Shown piece after piece: positions 43,223 through 53,299 of a stretch of DNA of 64,000 nucleotides. Below the pieces are notes generated by a model, which was not told the origin of the DNA, did no database searches, and saw only the letters and a list, made by a program, of their open reading frames with translations. A program made the position numbers and the translations under genes. Numbering within the stretch: position 1 is the stretch's first letter; every line of letters starts with the position of its first letter. Source of the DNA: Nitrospirota bacterium (GTDB lineage Bacteria > Nitrospirota_A > Leptospirillia > Leptospirillales > Leptospirillaceae); NCBI GenBank assembly GCA_021844645.1, contig JAKBTA010000001.1:27184-91183 (forward strand). The letters are read 5' to 3'.

Positions 43223-43737
43223 GCGCACCTTGGAGAATGGAATATATTAAAAAAAATGGTGAGGTCACTCCGAAGAGCGACTGCATTTTGTGTGATCTCG
43301 GAAAGTCCGGCGTAGAACGGGATCGTCTTGTCCTCTACTCCGGGCAGGACTGTTACGTTGTCCTAAACGCTTTTCCCTATACAAGCGGCCACCTGATGGT
43401 TGTTCCCTATCATCATGCGGGAACATTTTCCGAACAGTCCCAGTCAACACTCAGTGAGATGATGTACCTTTTAAAACATGCGGAACGGATTCTCCTTGAG
43501 GAGTATCAGCCGACAGGTTTCAACATGGGTGTGAATATCGGGCGTACTGCAGGTGCGGGGATCCCGGGACATCTGCATTCTCATCTCCTGCCAAGATGGG
43601 ATGGCGATACGAATTTTATGACTTCCATCCATGAAGTGCGAGTGTTGCCTGAATCCTTGTTGATGACTTATGACCGGCTTTTGCCTGCGTTTTCCCGTGT
43701 GCCCCAGATGGACAAGTGTGCCGAGAAAGGCGAATAG
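43210..43737 (+). CDS. HIT-family hydrolase (AP4A phosphorylase-like)
   Basis: A 175-residue HIT protein. A zinc-type CILCDL pair near residue 25, VVLNAFPYTSGHLMVVPYHH, FNMGVNIGRTAGAGIPGHLHSHLLPRWDGDTNFM, in which HLHSHLL is the histidine triad with the catalytic His in the middle. Members cleave nucleotidyl phosphates such as Ap4A or AMP-NH2. GGGAAG precedes the ATG. It overlaps tsaE by 13 bases. Confidence 0.9.
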   Translation: MEGLSAPWRMEYIKKNGEVTPKSDCILCDLGKSGVERDRLVLYSGQDCYVVLNAFPYTSGHLMVVPYHHAGTFSEQSQSTLSEMMYLLKHAERILLEEYQPTGFNMGVNIGRTAGAGIPGHLHSHLLPRWDGDTNFMTSIHEVRVLPESLLMTYDRLLPAFSRVPQMDKCAEKGE

Positions 43738-43804
43738 GTCCGATTTTTTGGGTGTGTCCTGTGTCTGGCATTGATCGTGGACAATGGAACCGGAAGGAGC
43801 CAAG

Positions 43805-44506
43805 ATGAAGATGTTCAGAGTGGTTGTGTCTGTTCTGGTTTTTCAGTTGTTTGGAGGTTTTTTCTTCCTGCCAACGGACGCCCGGGCATGGGTTGTGGCA
43901 GGAAAGCCGGATTATCCGGTAGCGCCAGTTCATAAAAAGCTGGAGGTTATTTATACCGAGTATGCTGGCCTTGCCAAGGAGCTTGATGATGTTCTTGCCG
44001 AAAAAAATGTTTTGGCGAAGAACTATTCTCCGTGGCGGGCTTCCTGGGAGAAGCGGATGATGCTTGCTGAGGAGCGCCTTCATCAGCTTTACCCTTACTT
44101 TATGCCGATCAATCAGCACCCATGGACGCGTGAAGCCGCTGTTTTTACCAATCTGCAAGGGGTGAGGGAATGGCTCTGGACGGTTGAGCAGGATGAGAAC
44201 AGCATTGTTGATGGAAAGCCAAACTTTGATATCGAGAATGGAAAAATCTACAAGCGCAACATCGATATGTATCGCGGGTTCATGATAAAAGCCGGTACGA
44301 TATTGACGGGTGGTCCATTCTACGGGAATTTCTTCAAGGATACCCAGGCAACCATTTTGGCGAACTATTGTGTTTATCCTGAAGTGCATGGGGATGGATC
44401 AACCCATATGACGAAGCTTGTCAAACCTTCATTCCATAAGATGGGTCTTCAAAACGGGTTGGCTATGGAAGGCAGAGATCAGACGGAAACATCGGCTTCC
44501 AAATAG
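43805..44506 (+). CDS. Exported protein, unknown
   Basis: A 233-residue protein with a signal peptide (MKMFRV, hydrophobic core to about residue 24, cleavage likely after TDARA). The mature chain has a long Lys/Glu-rich helical part (residues about 45-100), several aromatic motifs (NQHPWTREAAVF, GVREWLWTVEQDENS) and one Cys near the end. No family recognised. AAGGAG stands five bases before the ATG at 43805. It ends a short operon and is followed by a terminator-like hairpin. Confidence 0.7.
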   Translation: MKMFRVVVSVLVFQLFGGFFFLPTDARAWVVAGKPDYPVAPVHKKLEVIYTEYAGLAKELDDVLAEKNVLAKNYSPWRASWEKRMMLAEERLHQLYPYFMPINQHPWTREAAVFTNLQGVREWLWTVEQDENSIVDGKPNFDIENGKIYKRNIDMYRGFMIKAGTILTGGPFYGNFFKDTQATILANYCVYPEVHGDGSTHMTKLVKPSFHKMGLQNGLAMEGRDQTETSASK

Positions 44507-44552
44507 TGTTTGCGTGACCTGATGGATTGAACTCCTGTTCCCGTATAGTCCC

Positions 44553-44572
44553 AAAAAGCCCTGGGCCTTTTC
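44553..44572 (+). terminator. Probable terminator after the exported-protein gene
   Basis: AAAAGCCC followed by GGGCCTTTT forms a short stem (one bulged base, tight loop) with T at its end. It begins 47 bases after the stop of the preceding gene. Confidence 0.5.
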
Positions 44573-44860
44573 TCCCCGGAGGCCGAGTTCAGGTCCTCCG
44601 CCGCTCTTGGAGTCCTCCCCCGAAACGGCGTTGTCGGATTGCCGGGCCGCCTCAAAACGGACCAAAAGCTGATGGGCTGTCGACTGCAAGAGGGAGTTTC
44701 CGGACAAAAGTCAGAATCCTCTTTTCAGACATGCTTCTGCTGCCCAGGGTCTTGCACCGTGGATTTTGCTGATGAGGGAAAAGCTCTTGACTTTTTTCCC
44801 GGCACATGTCCTTTGCTCCTTGTGTGCCACGCCAGGGCTGGGTCGGGGGGCTCTTGATTT

Positions 44861-44890
44861 TTGCTTTTTCCCCTCGATCCACACTATAAT
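44861..44890 (+). promoter_or_regulatory. Sigma70-type promoter of the pyr operon
   Basis: TTGCTT at 44861-44866, 18-base spacer, TATAAT at 44885-44890 (perfect -10). The start of transcription should be near 44897, giving a leader of about 230 bases before pyrR at 45129, in which the candidate PyrR-binding loop lies. Confidence 0.65.
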
Positions 44891-44973
44891 AGCTCCCAAC
44901 AGTCAATCCCAAGAGTCACCTTGGGAATATCCCTCTGCGACGATTCCTCATGTTTGGCGAAGGGTAGGTGTCA

Positions 44974-45013
44974 AATCCTTTTAAATCCAGGACCGAGAGC
45001 CTGGGAAAGGGTT
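44974..45013 (+). promoter_or_regulatory. Candidate PyrR-binding loop in the pyr leader
   Basis: The RNA can form a lower stem AATCCTTT (44974-44981) with AAAGGGTT (45006-45013), an asymmetric 5' bulge TAAAT, an upper stem CCAGG (44987-44991) with CCTGG (45000-45004), and a loop containing CCGAGA. The hexaloop matches CNGNGA, and the CCTTTTAA-to-GAAAGGG frame matches the PyrR element known from Gram-positive bacteria and some others. It stands 77 bases after the expected transcription start and 116 bases before pyrR. Binding of UMP-loaded PyrR is expected to lower expression; no clear terminator follows, so the mechanism is open. Confidence 0.65.
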
Positions 45014-45128
45014 CTGTGAGCGCTTTTCTTAGTTCCTCTATCAGCTTTTTATCTCTGCAAGATCGTTGCTTGTTTCTCCCTTCCTGTTTTTTTTCAAAAA
45101 AATACCACTTTTTCAGATCGGATCCTTC

Positions 45129-45674
45129 ATGAGTCCACAGGGTGGTCTCCGTGTTTTGATGGATTCTGGACAGATAGGTCGCACGATTCGCCGAATGGCT
45201 CATGAGATCCTTGAGCATAATCAGGGAACAAAAAATTTGTGCCTGGTTGGAATCCTTCAGGGCGGTGCGATTCTTTCCCAAAGAATTGGGGCTGTGATTG
45301 AGAGCATAGAAGGAATTGCCCCACCAATGGGGACGCTCGATATCACTCTTTACAGGGATGATCTCGCCATTCGCGCTGCCCCTCCTTTCTTGAGAGAGAG
45401 CAATATCCCCTTCTCCATCGATGACAGCCGAATTGTTCTGGTCGACGATGTGTTGTATACGGGGAGAACGGTTCGTTGTGCCCTGGATTTTCTGATGGAT
45501 CTTGGCCGGCCATCTTCTGTACAGCTTGCGGTATTGATTGACCGGGGCCACAGGGAACTTCCAATCCGGGCGGATATTGTCGGAAAAAGCATCCCTACGA
45601 GTAGGCAGGAGAAAGTTCGGGTCCTTCTTGAAGAAAACAATGAATCTGTTACCTTGGTCAGGATGTCATCATGA
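45129..45674 (+). CDS. pyrR: Pyrimidine operon regulator / uracil phosphoribosyltransferase PyrR
   Basis: A 181-residue PRTase-fold protein. VLVDDVLYTGRTVRCALD (about residues 100-117) is the PRPP motif; LVGILQGGAILSQR and DITLYRDDL are family blocks. PyrR binds a leader RNA loop when UMP-charged and reduces pyr expression; a candidate loop lies upstream. The ATG at 45129 is selected because the frame before it has no family similarity, although its ribosome site is weak. The pyrB start overlaps its stop (ATGA). Confidence 0.92.
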   Translation: MSPQGGLRVLMDSGQIGRTIRRMAHEILEHNQGTKNLCLVGILQGGAILSQRIGAVIESIEGIAPPMGTLDITLYRDDLAIRAAPPFLRESNIPFSIDDSRIVLVDDVLYTGRTVRCALDFLMDLGRPSSVQLAVLIDRGHRELPIRADIVGKSIPTSRQEKVRVLLEENNESVTLVRMSS

Positions 45675-46642
45675 ACCTTCCTCCCCCGATTCACGCACTC
45701 GAAAAAAAGCATCTTCTGTCGATTTCGGATTTGTCTGTGCCAGAAATTGAGGGGATCTTCCAGACAGCTGAATCTTTTCTGGATCTTTCCTCACGCTCAG
45801 TCCGAAAGGTCCCGTCTCTCAGGGGAAGGATTATCGTCAACCTTTTCTACGAAGCATCGACCCGAACAAGAACATCCTTTGAGATAGCCGGAAAGAGACT
45901 TTCTGCCGATGTGATCAACATAACGACGACCCAGTCGAGTGTTGTCAAAGGGGAAAGTCTTCTGGATACAGTCCGCACAATAGAGGCTTTGGGAGCTGAT
46001 GGCATTGTCATTCGCCATTCCTCCTCAGGGGTTCCCCAGTGGATCTCAAGTCAGGTGAACTGTCATGTCATCAATGCCGGGGACGGTCTGCGGGAGCATC
46101 CGACACAGGCTCTTCTGGATCTTTTTACCATCCAGAAAAGGAAGAAGAGATTGTCTGGATTGACCGTTGCCATTGTCGGTGACGTTCTCCACAGCAGGGT
46201 TGCCCGTTCGAATATTGCTGCGATGCAAATGATGGGGATGAAAGTCAGGGTTGTCGGCCCTCCGACACTGATACCCCGTGAGGCAAAGCAGTGGGGGATT
46301 GATGTCTTTCATTCTCTTCGTGATGGACTGGAACAGGTTGATGTCATCATGTTGCTGCGTCTTCAGCTTGAGAGACAGGCGTCCGGCTTCATTCCTTCTA
46401 TTGAGGAATATTCTCGGCTGTTTGGTCTTTCCCCGGAGAAGCTCTCTTGGGCTGCTCCGGATGCGATTGTATTACATCCGGGTCCGGTTAACAGGGGCAT
46501 TGAAATCCAGGGGGAAGAGATGTTTTCTGAACGATCGGCTGTCCTGGATCAGGTTCATCATGGAGTGGCTGTCAGAATGGCTATTCTTTATCTTTTAATG
46601 GCCGGGGGGCGACCGGAGGAGGAAAATCGTGCACCAGCGTGA
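45671..46642 (+). CDS. pyrB: Aspartate carbamoyltransferase catalytic subunit
   Basis: A 323-residue enzyme making carbamoyl aspartate. YEASTRTRTSFEIAGKRL holds the carbamoyl phosphate loop; SVVKGESLLDTVRTIE, IRHSSSG, GDGLREHPTQALLD, DVLHSRVARSN and LHPGPVNRGIE are all standard. No pyrI regulatory subunit is present in the window. It lies between pyrR and pyrC, overlapping both. Confidence 0.96.
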   Translation: MNLPPPIHALEKKHLLSISDLSVPEIEGIFQTAESFLDLSSRSVRKVPSLRGRIIVNLFYEASTRTRTSFEIAGKRLSADVINITTTQSSVVKGESLLDTVRTIEALGADGIVIRHSSSGVPQWISSQVNCHVINAGDGLREHPTQALLDLFTIQKRKKRLSGLTVAIVGDVLHSRVARSNIAAMQMMGMKVRVVGPPTLIPREAKQWGIDVFHSLRDGLEQVDVIMLLRLQLERQASGFIPSIEEYSRLFGLSPEKLSWAAPDAIVLHPGPVNRGIEIQGEEMFSERSAVLDQVHHGVAVRMAILYLLMAGGRPEEENRAPA

Positions 46643-47948
46643 ACAAAGAGGATCCTTTCTCCTGAGAAATGTCAGAATGTTTGACCCCGTCCAGAAGGTT
46701 GACCAGACCGGGGATATTCTGGTTATGGATGGGCGGGTCCGTGCTTTTGGGGTCGTAGAGGAATTGCCACCCTCCGTTCCTGTGATTGAAGGAAATCGCG
46801 GCCTTCTTGTCCCAGGTTTTGTCGATGTGCATGCCCATTTTCGGGAGCCTGGATTCGAGTATAAGGAAACGATCGAAACGGGATCCCGGGCAGCAGTGTC
46901 CGGAGGATTTACCAGTGTCTGTGTCATGGCAAACACCAACCCTGTCAACGACCATCCGGGTGTTACAAGGGAAATGATTCGAAAGGCCAATGAGGTTGGG
47001 CTGTGCAGGATCTTTCCGATCGGAGCCGTATCGATTGGCCTGAAAGGTGAGACTCTCTCGGAGATGGTCTCACTTTCCGAGGCTGGCTGTGTTGCGTTCT
47101 CCGATGACGGACTTCCTGTGCGGACGGCAAAACTCATGAGACGGGCCCTTGAATACTCGATCATGACCGGTCTTCCCGTGATCGACCACTGTGAAGACCG
47201 GGACCTTTCCGATGGTGGCGTGATGAATGAAGGATGGGTCAGTACAACGTTGGGTCTCAAGGGAATCCCGAATGCCTCGGAAGATGTTGTCATTGCAAGG
47301 GATATCGAGGTTCTCCGTTTGACAGGAGGACATCTGCATATTGCCCATCTGTCGACCGAAGGAGGTGTCCGCCTTGTTCGACAGGCCAAGAAGGATGGTC
47401 TTCCCGTGACAGCGGAAACATGCCCTCATTACTTTTCCCTGACTGATGAATGTGTCCGGCATCATCATACAAATGCGAAAATGAACCCTCCCCTGCGTCA
47501 GGAAGCTGATCGCAAGGCTGTTATTGAGGGTCTTGCCGATGGCACCATCGATATGATTGCGACGGATCATGCGCCACATGCCTCTCATGAAAAGGAGCGG
47601 GAATTTGATCAGGCTCCATTTGGGATTATTGGTCTTGAAACAGCCTTTTCCCTGGGGTATGGACTTGTCGAAAGGGGCGATCTGTCGCTTGAGAGGCTGA
47701 TTTGCCTGATGTCAAACAACCCTGCGCATCATTTCAGTCTTCCCGTGGGAGAGATCCGGCTTGGTGGCCTTGCTGACTTTGCTCTTCTGGATCTTTCGAG
47801 ACGTCAGACGGTTCAGAATGATTTCTTCCGCTCGAAGAGCCGGAACTCACCATTCCTGGGCTCAGTTATCGGAGGTGAGGTCCAGAAGACCTTTATGGAT
47901 GGCCGGCTTGTTTTTGACCGGATGCAGGACAAAGAGGTGGAACGATGA
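46629..47948 (+). CDS. pyrC: Dihydroorotase
   Basis: A 439-residue class I dihydroorotase, cyclising carbamoyl aspartate. The zinc motif is DVHAHFREPGFEYKE (about residues 59-73); ANTNPVND, HCEDRDL, HIAHLSTEGGV and ATDHAPHASHEKE complete the metal and substrate site, so it should be active and not a PyrC' pseudoenzyme. GTG at 46629 with GGAGGAGG about six bases before; overlaps pyrB by 14 bases and carA by four. Confidence 0.95.
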   Translation: MHQREQRGSFLLRNVRMFDPVQKVDQTGDILVMDGRVRAFGVVEELPPSVPVIEGNRGLLVPGFVDVHAHFREPGFEYKETIETGSRAAVSGGFTSVCVMANTNPVNDHPGVTREMIRKANEVGLCRIFPIGAVSIGLKGETLSEMVSLSEAGCVAFSDDGLPVRTAKLMRRALEYSIMTGLPVIDHCEDRDLSDGGVMNEGWVSTTLGLKGIPNASEDVVIARDIEVLRLTGGHLHIAHLSTEGGVRLVRQAKKDGLPVTAETCPHYFSLTDECVRHHHTNAKMNPPLRQEADRKAVIEGLADGTIDMIATDHAPHASHEKEREFDQAPFGIIGLETAFSLGYGLVERGDLSLERLICLMSNNPAHHFSLPVGEIRLGGLADFALLDLSRRQTVQNDFFRSKSRNSPFLGSVIGGEVQKTFMDGRLVFDRMQDKEVER

Positions 47949-49030
47949 AATCATTCGCCCCTATTGTACTGGTTCTCGAGGATGGGACAATTTTTTCGGG
48001 TCAGAGCGTCGGTGCATCGGGAACTGTTTCTGGCGAAGTCGTTTTCAACACTGCGATGTCCGGATATCAGGAGGTTCTGACGGATCCTTCCTATGCAGGG
48101 CAGATTGTCGTAATGACATCACCGATGATCGGAAATACGGGAATTAATGAAGTCGATGCCGAGTCTTCGAAAGTTCAGTTGTCGGGGTTCCTGACGACAG
48201 CCATGAGCTATAAGCCTTCTCACCATCAGTGCACAAAAACGCTGCCGGATTACCTTGTCGAGCAGGGAATCATTTCCGCCCAGGAAATTGATACCCGCTC
48301 CCTGACACGTCATTTGAGGAAAAAGGGCGTTCTTCGGGGAATTTTGACCACCGAGATGGACAAGCCGTCCCGTCTGATTGAACGGGCGAGGCGCGTCCCA
48401 TCCATTGAATCTCTGGATCTGGTCCGTCAGGGACTTCCCATGCATGAAACATTGAAAAGGTCTTTGACTTCCGGGCTTGAAGTTGTCCTGATTGATTTCG
48501 GGGCAAAGGGATCGATTAAAAAGTGTCTGGAGGATCTTGGGGTACGGGTGAGGGTTGTTCCTCCCGATACCAAGGCCCAGTCAATTCTGGATGACCGCCC
48601 TGATGGGGTTGTCCTTTCAAATGGTCCGGGAGACCCGGCACGTCTGACGTCCATTATTGGTGAGGTTCGGGGGCTTCTTGGAAGATTGCCCATTCTTGGC
48701 ATCTGTCTTGGTCACCAGCTCCTGAGTCTGGCTGTTGGTGCAAAAACCTACAAGCTGCCTTTCGGACACCACGGAGTAAACCACCCGATCCTGGATCTGT
48801 TTTCCGGGAAAGTCTGGATTACATCCCAGAATCATAATTATGCTGTCCGGGAAGACAGCCTCCCTGACGGATGCGAACCACTTTACAGGAGTCTGTATGA
48901 TGGTTCTCTGGAGGGAATCCGATTCTCCCGCTCTCCAATATTGTCCGTCCAGTTCCATCCGGAGGCTGCTCCTGGTCCGACGGACGCATTTCCTATCTTT
49001 TCAGAGTTTCTTGAAATGATGAAGAGGTAG
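47945..49030 (+). CDS. carA: Carbamoyl-phosphate synthase small subunit
   Basis: A 361-residue glutamine amidotransferase subunit. The N-terminal domain has GTVSGEVVFNTAMSGYQEVLTDPSYAGQIV; the amidotransferase domain has SNGPGDPA, the nucleophile Cys in ILGICLGHQLL, and FHPEAAPGPTDAF with His/Glu. It supplies ammonia to CarB. The start overlaps the pyrC stop. The radical SAM gene begins three bases after its stop, before carB. Confidence 0.96.
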   Translation: MKSFAPIVLVLEDGTIFSGQSVGASGTVSGEVVFNTAMSGYQEVLTDPSYAGQIVVMTSPMIGNTGINEVDAESSKVQLSGFLTTAMSYKPSHHQCTKTLPDYLVEQGIISAQEIDTRSLTRHLRKKGVLRGILTTEMDKPSRLIERARRVPSIESLDLVRQGLPMHETLKRSLTSGLEVVLIDFGAKGSIKKCLEDLGVRVRVVPPDTKAQSILDDRPDGVVLSNGPGDPARLTSIIGEVRGLLGRLPILGICLGHQLLSLAVGAKTYKLPFGHHGVNHPILDLFSGKVWITSQNHNYAVREDSLPDGCEPLYRSLYDGSLEGIRFSRSPILSVQFHPEAAPGPTDAFPIFSEFLEMMKR

Positions 49031-49033
49031 CCC

Positions 49034-50017
49034 TTGTCTTCTGATTCTTTTGACCCTTCGATTATTCGCAGTGAATTCTGGAGGGAGAGAGCGATACTTG
49101 CCTGGGAAAAGTACCGTGCGTGCAGTGTTTGCCCGAGAAATTGTCAGGTAGACCGTATTTCCGGAGAAACGGGAACCTGTCGAACGGGGGTTAATATCTC
49201 CGTTTCTGCAGCGAATCTTCATTTTGGGGAAGAGCCCTGTATTTCCGGCGTCCGGGGATCTGGCACTGTTTTCCTGACGTCCTGCAACCTGTCCTGTGAT
49301 TTTTGCCAGAATTTTCCGATCAGTCAGATGGATCATGGCAGGGAAGTCTCTTTTTCAGGCCTGTCCCGAATTTTTCTGGATCTTGAGAAAAGAGGCGCCC
49401 ACAATATTAACCTCGTGACTCCGAGCCACGTTGTCCCGTCTCTCCTCATTGCGATCATTGTCGCCCGGGAATCGGGACTCTCCGTTCCGATCGTCTACAA
49501 CTCCAATGGATATGACGATGTTGAGATGTTAAAGCTGTTGGATGGACTGATCGATATTTACCTTCCCGACATGAAGTATTCTGAGGAGATTTATGCCCGG
49601 CGCATATCAAAGGCTGATCGATATGTCCATTTCAACAGGCTTGCCATTCTTGAGATGTTCCGCCAGGTGGGTCAACTGGTTCTTGATGAGAATGGAATTG
49701 CGAAAAAAGGACTTTTGGTGAGGCATCTGATCATGCCAAATGGCATTGGCGGTCTTTTGAAGACAGGATCGTTCATTCGTGAAAACCTTGGAAAAAATAC
49801 CGCCATTTCCCTGATGGCCCAGTATTTTCCTACAAACAGGGCGCTAAAGAGTGACTCCATCAATCGTCCAATTTCGATGGATGAATATGAGAGCGCGATG
49901 GAGACCCTCTTTTCCCTGGAGCTTCTGGAAGGCTATATCCAGGAAAAAGAAGAGACATTTGATGAGTTTGACGAGGTTCCGATTGCATCTTCGGGCCAGG
50001 AGAGGGAAATTGCCTAA
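49034..50017 (+). CDS. PflX-type (COG1313) radical SAM protein
   Basis: A 327-residue protein. An N-terminal cysteine set ([12 protein letters not shown], then GTCRTG) precedes the radical SAM cluster [10 protein letters not shown] (CxxxCxxC, about residues 91-98). [35 protein letters not shown] and [12 protein letters not shown] are the COG1313 blocks, related to pyruvate formate-lyase activases but of unknown substrate. TTG start at 49034 with AGAGG upstream. It sits between carA and carB and overlaps carB by eight bases, so it is expressed with pyrimidine genes. Confidence 0.88.
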   Translation: MSSDSFDPSIIRSEFWRERAILAWEKYRACSVCPRNCQVDRISGETGTCRTGVNISVSAANLHFGEEPCISGVRGSGTVFLTSCNLSCDFCQNFPISQMDHGREVSFSGLSRIFLDLEKRGAHNINLVTPSHVVPSLLIAIIVARESGLSVPIVYNSNGYDDVEMLKLLDGLIDIYLPDMKYSEEIYARRISKADRYVHFNRLAILEMFRQVGQLVLDENGIAKKGLLVRHLIMPNGIGGLLKTGSFIRENLGKNTAISLMAQYFPTNRALKSDSINRPISMDEYESAMETLFSLELLEGYIQEKEETFDEFDEVPIASSGQEREIA

Positions 50018-53000
50018 GCGAACAGATATTCAAAAAATCATGATCATCGGATCCGGTCCAATCGTTATCGGGCAAGCAGGGGAGTTCGACTATTCGGGAA
50101 CCCAGGCGGTCCAGGCGCTCAAAGAGGAGGGCTATATTGTTTCCCTTGTAAACTCGAATCCGGCGACGATCATGACCGATCCTGACCTTGCGCACAAAAC
50201 CTATATGGTGCCCTTAACCGTTGAGGCACTGGAGCGGGTTCTGGAAGTGGACCGTCCCGATGCCATCTTGCCTACGATGGGTGGACAAACCGCCCTGAAC
50301 CTTGCGGTCAGCCTTTCCGATCGTGGTGTTCTTTCCCGTTTGGGGATCAAGCTGATAGGGACCTCTGTTGAGTCTATCCGTAAAGCAGAGGATCGTGGCC
50401 TATTCAAAAAGGCAATGGAGAAGATCGGGCTGAGCAGTCCCAAAAGTTTTGTTGTCCACTCTCTTGATGAAGCCAAGCGTGCCTTAACGGCCATCCCTTT
50501 TCCTGTTCTTATCAGGGCTTCGTTTACCCTTGGCGGCACGGGCGGCGGGATCGCAAGGAATGCCGAAGAATTTGAGCAAAAAGTTTTATCCGGCCTTGAC
50601 CTGAGCCCTGTCGGTGAAGTGCTGGTTGAGGAGTCTCTTCTGGGCTGGAAAGAGTTTGAGCTCGAAGTCGTCAGGGATCGTGCTGACAACTCGATCATTG
50701 TCTGTTCGATTGAAAATGTCGACCCGATGGGTGTTCATACAGGCGACAGCATTACCGTTGCACCGGCGATGACTCTCACGGACAGGGAATATCAGTACCT
50801 CAGGAACGCGGCTATTTCCATCCTCAGGGAGATTGGTGTCGAAACAGGTGGGTCGAATGTTCAGTTCGCGGTCAATCCTCAGTCCGGCAGGGTTCTTGTT
50901 ATCGAGATGAATCCCAGAGTATCAAGAAGTTCGGCACTGGCTTCGAAGGCGACGGGGTTCCCCATTGCGAGGGTCGCAACCAAGGTCGCAATAGGGTATA
51001 CGCTAGATGAGATCAAAAATGACATTACCAAGGTAACTCCCGCAGCTTTTGAGCCGAGCATAGATTATGTTGTGGTCAAGGTTCCTCGCTTCCACTTTGA
51101 AAAATTTGCCCAGGCATCAAGGGTTCTCGGTCCACAAATGAAATCGGTGGGTGAGGTGATGGGAATCGGCCATCATTTCAAGGAAGCCTTGATGAAGGCT
51201 CTTCGCTCCCTTGAAAACAATCGTTCCGGCTTTGCCTCTGTTGTCCTTCCGGAAAGCGATTCAGAGGTTGAGGAGATGTTGAAAGAATCTCTTGATGACC
51301 GCATTCACAGAATTGCTCAGGCATTCAGACAAGGCTATTCAGTGGAGAAAATCCATGAGTGGACCGGTGTGGATCAGTTTTTTCTGAATGAGATCCTTGA
51401 ACTGGTCCATCTTGAAATCGAGATTGCCGAGCGGTGCAACGAACCTCTTGCCCTTTTTCCGGACGATCTTTTGAGAAAAGCAAAAAAAGATGGTTTGTCG
51501 GATCTCAGGATCGCTGAGCTTTTGCAAAAGGATGAGTCCCTTGTTCGCGAGATGCGGGAACGTCGGGGAATCTCTTTGCAATATCGCAGGGTTGATACAT
51601 GTGCTGCGGAATTTGATACAACGACTCCCTATCTCTATGGAACCTATGCGGGAGTCGATGAGAGGGATCTCTCAGGCTCCGAGGGGAAAAGTGTTGTTAT
51701 TCTTGGATCCGGTCCAAACAGGATCGGCCAGGGAGTCGAATTTGACTATTGCTGTGTGCACGGAGTGATGGCAGCCCGGGAAATGGGGTTCGATGCGGTC
51801 ATGATCAATTGCAACCCGGAAACGGTTTCTACGGATTTTGATATCTCGGACAGACTGTATTTTGATCCGCTAACGCGGGAGGATGTTCTGGGAATCCTTG
51901 AAGAAGAGAAGCCGATGGGAGTTGTCGTCCAGTTTGGAGGCCAGACTCCCCTCAAGCTGGCCTCCATCCTTGCGGAAAAAAATATTCCTGTCCTTGGGAC
52001 TTCTCCGGGAATGACGGATCTTGCCGAAGACAGGGAGAGGTTTCATGCGGTTATTCAGGAACTGGGGCTTTTACAGCCATTAAGTGCCCTTTCCCACTCA
52101 ATCGGGGATACCCCGGAAATGGTAATGTCGGTGGGGTTTCCGGTCCTGGTTCGTCCTTCATATGTTTTGGGCGGGGAAGCGATGGAGGTTCTGTACGATG
52201 AAGAGGATCTGACCGCCTATCTCGCAAGAGCTGTGAGTCTGGACTTTCGTTTTCCTCTCCTGATCGACTCATTCCTTGGACAGGCAACCGAAGTGGATGT
52301 CGATGCTCTGAGTGATGGGACATCGGTCTTTATCGGGGGCATTCTTGAACATATCGAGGAAGCGGGAATCCACTCCGGCGATTCGGCCTGTTTCCTCCCC
52401 CCCATGAACCTGTCGGAAAAAGTTCTTCAGACACTGCGAGATCAGACGATCAAGCTCGCCCTCAGGCTTTCGGTCAAGGGATTGATGAATATCCAGTTTG
52501 CTGTCCAGAACGAAAAAGTCTACATCCTTGAGGTTAACCCGAGAGCTTCAAGAACGATTCCTTTCATCAGCAAATCAATTGGTCTTCCACTCGCAAAAAT
52601 AGCGATGAAGGTTATGCTTGGGAAATCTCTGGCCGATTTGGGTCTTTCTCATGGAGAAGTTGCCCGGACCCCTTTTGTTTCGGTCAAGGAAGCTGTATTC
52701 CCATTCAAGAAATTTCCCGGGGTTGACACCATTCTGGGTCCGGAGATGAAATCAACAGGCGAGGTCATGGGTCTTTCCCGCCGCTTTTCAAAAGCATTCC
52801 TGGATGCTCAGGAAGGGGCAGGAATGAATCTTCCGAAACAGGGGCGTGTTTTTGTCAGTGTATCTGACAGGGATAAACCAGCTATTATAGAAATATGTCA
52901 GTCCCTGAATTCGTTGGGGTATAAGATTGTTGCTACTGGCGGAACCCGTGACGTATTGATTGCTGCAGGTATGGACGTCGAGCATGTCAACAAGGTTAAA

Positions 53001-53240
53001 GAGGGTTCACCTCACATTGTTGACCAGATTGCCGATGGTAGAATCGCCCTTGTGGTAAACACCGTGTCCGGCAAAAGTTCCCAGAGGGATTCCCTGTCGA
53101 TCAGGAGGGAAACGCTCGCGAGAAACATCCCGTATTATACGACAGTTGCGGGAGCCAAGGCTCTGGCGATGGCTCTTATGGATGCTTCAAGCAGAAATGT
53201 TTTGGAAGAGGTTATTTGTTTGCAGGAGATCCGGAGATAG
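50010..53240 (+). CDS. carB: Carbamoyl-phosphate synthase large subunit
   Basis: A 1076-residue enzyme (the E. coli protein has 1073). Two homologous ATP-grasp halves: [19 protein letters not shown] with [11 protein letters not shown] (first), and [17 protein letters not shown] with [13 protein letters not shown] (second), then the MGS-like allosteric domain (about residues 940-1076, [28 protein letters not shown]). The TTG at 50010 with AGGAGAGGG directly upstream is the likely start; the frame is open 53 codons further, but that part lies within the radical SAM gene. Full length and apparently intact. Confidence 0.96.
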   Translation: MPKRTDIQKIMIIGSGPIVIGQAGEFDYSGTQAVQALKEEGYIVSLVNSNPATIMTDPDLAHKTYMVPLTVEALERVLEVDRPDAILPTMGGQTALNLAVSLSDRGVLSRLGIKLIGTSVESIRKAEDRGLFKKAMEKIGLSSPKSFVVHSLDEAKRALTAIPFPVLIRASFTLGGTGGGIARNAEEFEQKVLSGLDLSPVGEVLVEESLLGWKEFELEVVRDRADNSIIVCSIENVDPMGVHTGDSITVAPAMTLTDREYQYLRNAAISILREIGVETGGSNVQFAVNPQSGRVLVIEMNPRVSRSSALASKATGFPIARVATKVAIGYTLDEIKNDITKVTPAAFEPSIDYVVVKVPRFHFEKFAQASRVLGPQMKSVGEVMGIGHHFKEALMKALRSLENNRSGFASVVLPESDSEVEEMLKESLDDRIHRIAQAFRQGYSVEKIHEWTGVDQFFLNEILELVHLEIEIAERCNEPLALFPDDLLRKAKKDGLSDLRIAELLQKDESLVREMRERRGISLQYRRVDTCAAEFDTTTPYLYGTYAGVDERDLSGSEGKSVVILGSGPNRIGQGVEFDYCCVHGVMAAREMGFDAVMINCNPETVSTDFDISDRLYFDPLTREDVLGILEEEKPMGVVVQFGGQTPLKLASILAEKNIPVLGTSPGMTDLAEDRERFHAVIQELGLLQPLSALSHSIGDTPEMVMSVGFPVLVRPSYVLGGEAMEVLYDEEDLTAYLARAVSLDFRFPLLIDSFLGQATEVDVDALSDGTSVFIGGILEHIEEAGIHSGDSACFLPPMNLSEKVLQTLRDQTIKLALRLSVKGLMNIQFAVQNEKVYILEVNPRASRTIPFISKSIGLPLAKIAMKVMLGKSLADLGLSHGEVARTPFVSVKEAVFPFKKFPGVDTILGPEMKSTGEVMGLSRRFSKAFLDAQEGAGMNLPKQGRVFVSVSDRDKPAIIEICQSLNSLGYKIVATGGTRDVLIAAGMDVEHVNKVKEGSPHIVDQIADGRIALVVNTVSGKSSQRDSLSIRRETLARNIPYYTTVAGAKALAMALMDASSRNVLEEVICLQEIRR

Positions 53241-53299
53241 ATCTCTCAAGTGTTTGAAAACGTGTGGTCCTGTTCCAGGAAAAAAGAAAAGGTGAGAAG

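Larger units (their letters stand above)
44507..45128 (+). other. 622-base spacer: terminator, unexplained GC-rich stretch, pyr promoter and leader
   Basis: It begins with a weak terminator hairpin (44553-44572). The next 280 bases or so are more GC-rich than surrounding genes and contain no convincing gene; two minus-strand frames cross it, one a 51-codon frame at 44652-44807 with AAGGAG upstream, but without protein character. A sigma70 promoter and a structured leader for the pyr operon fill the right part and are listed separately. Confidence 0.5.

Noticed and set aside
44525..44570. tRNA-like element (minus strand GTTCAATC resembling a T loop)
   Set aside because: The flanking bases do not pair as a T stem, and no acceptor or anticodon arm could be built.
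44429..44707. Minus-strand open frame of 92 codons behind the exported-protein gene
   Set aside because: It overlaps the C-terminus of a well-supported plus-strand gene, lacks a ribosome site and shows no family pattern.
49851..50009. 53-codon upstream extension of CarB
   Set aside because: Overlaps the radical SAM gene in another frame; the known CarB N-terminus begins at the TTG at 50010 with a strong ribosome site.
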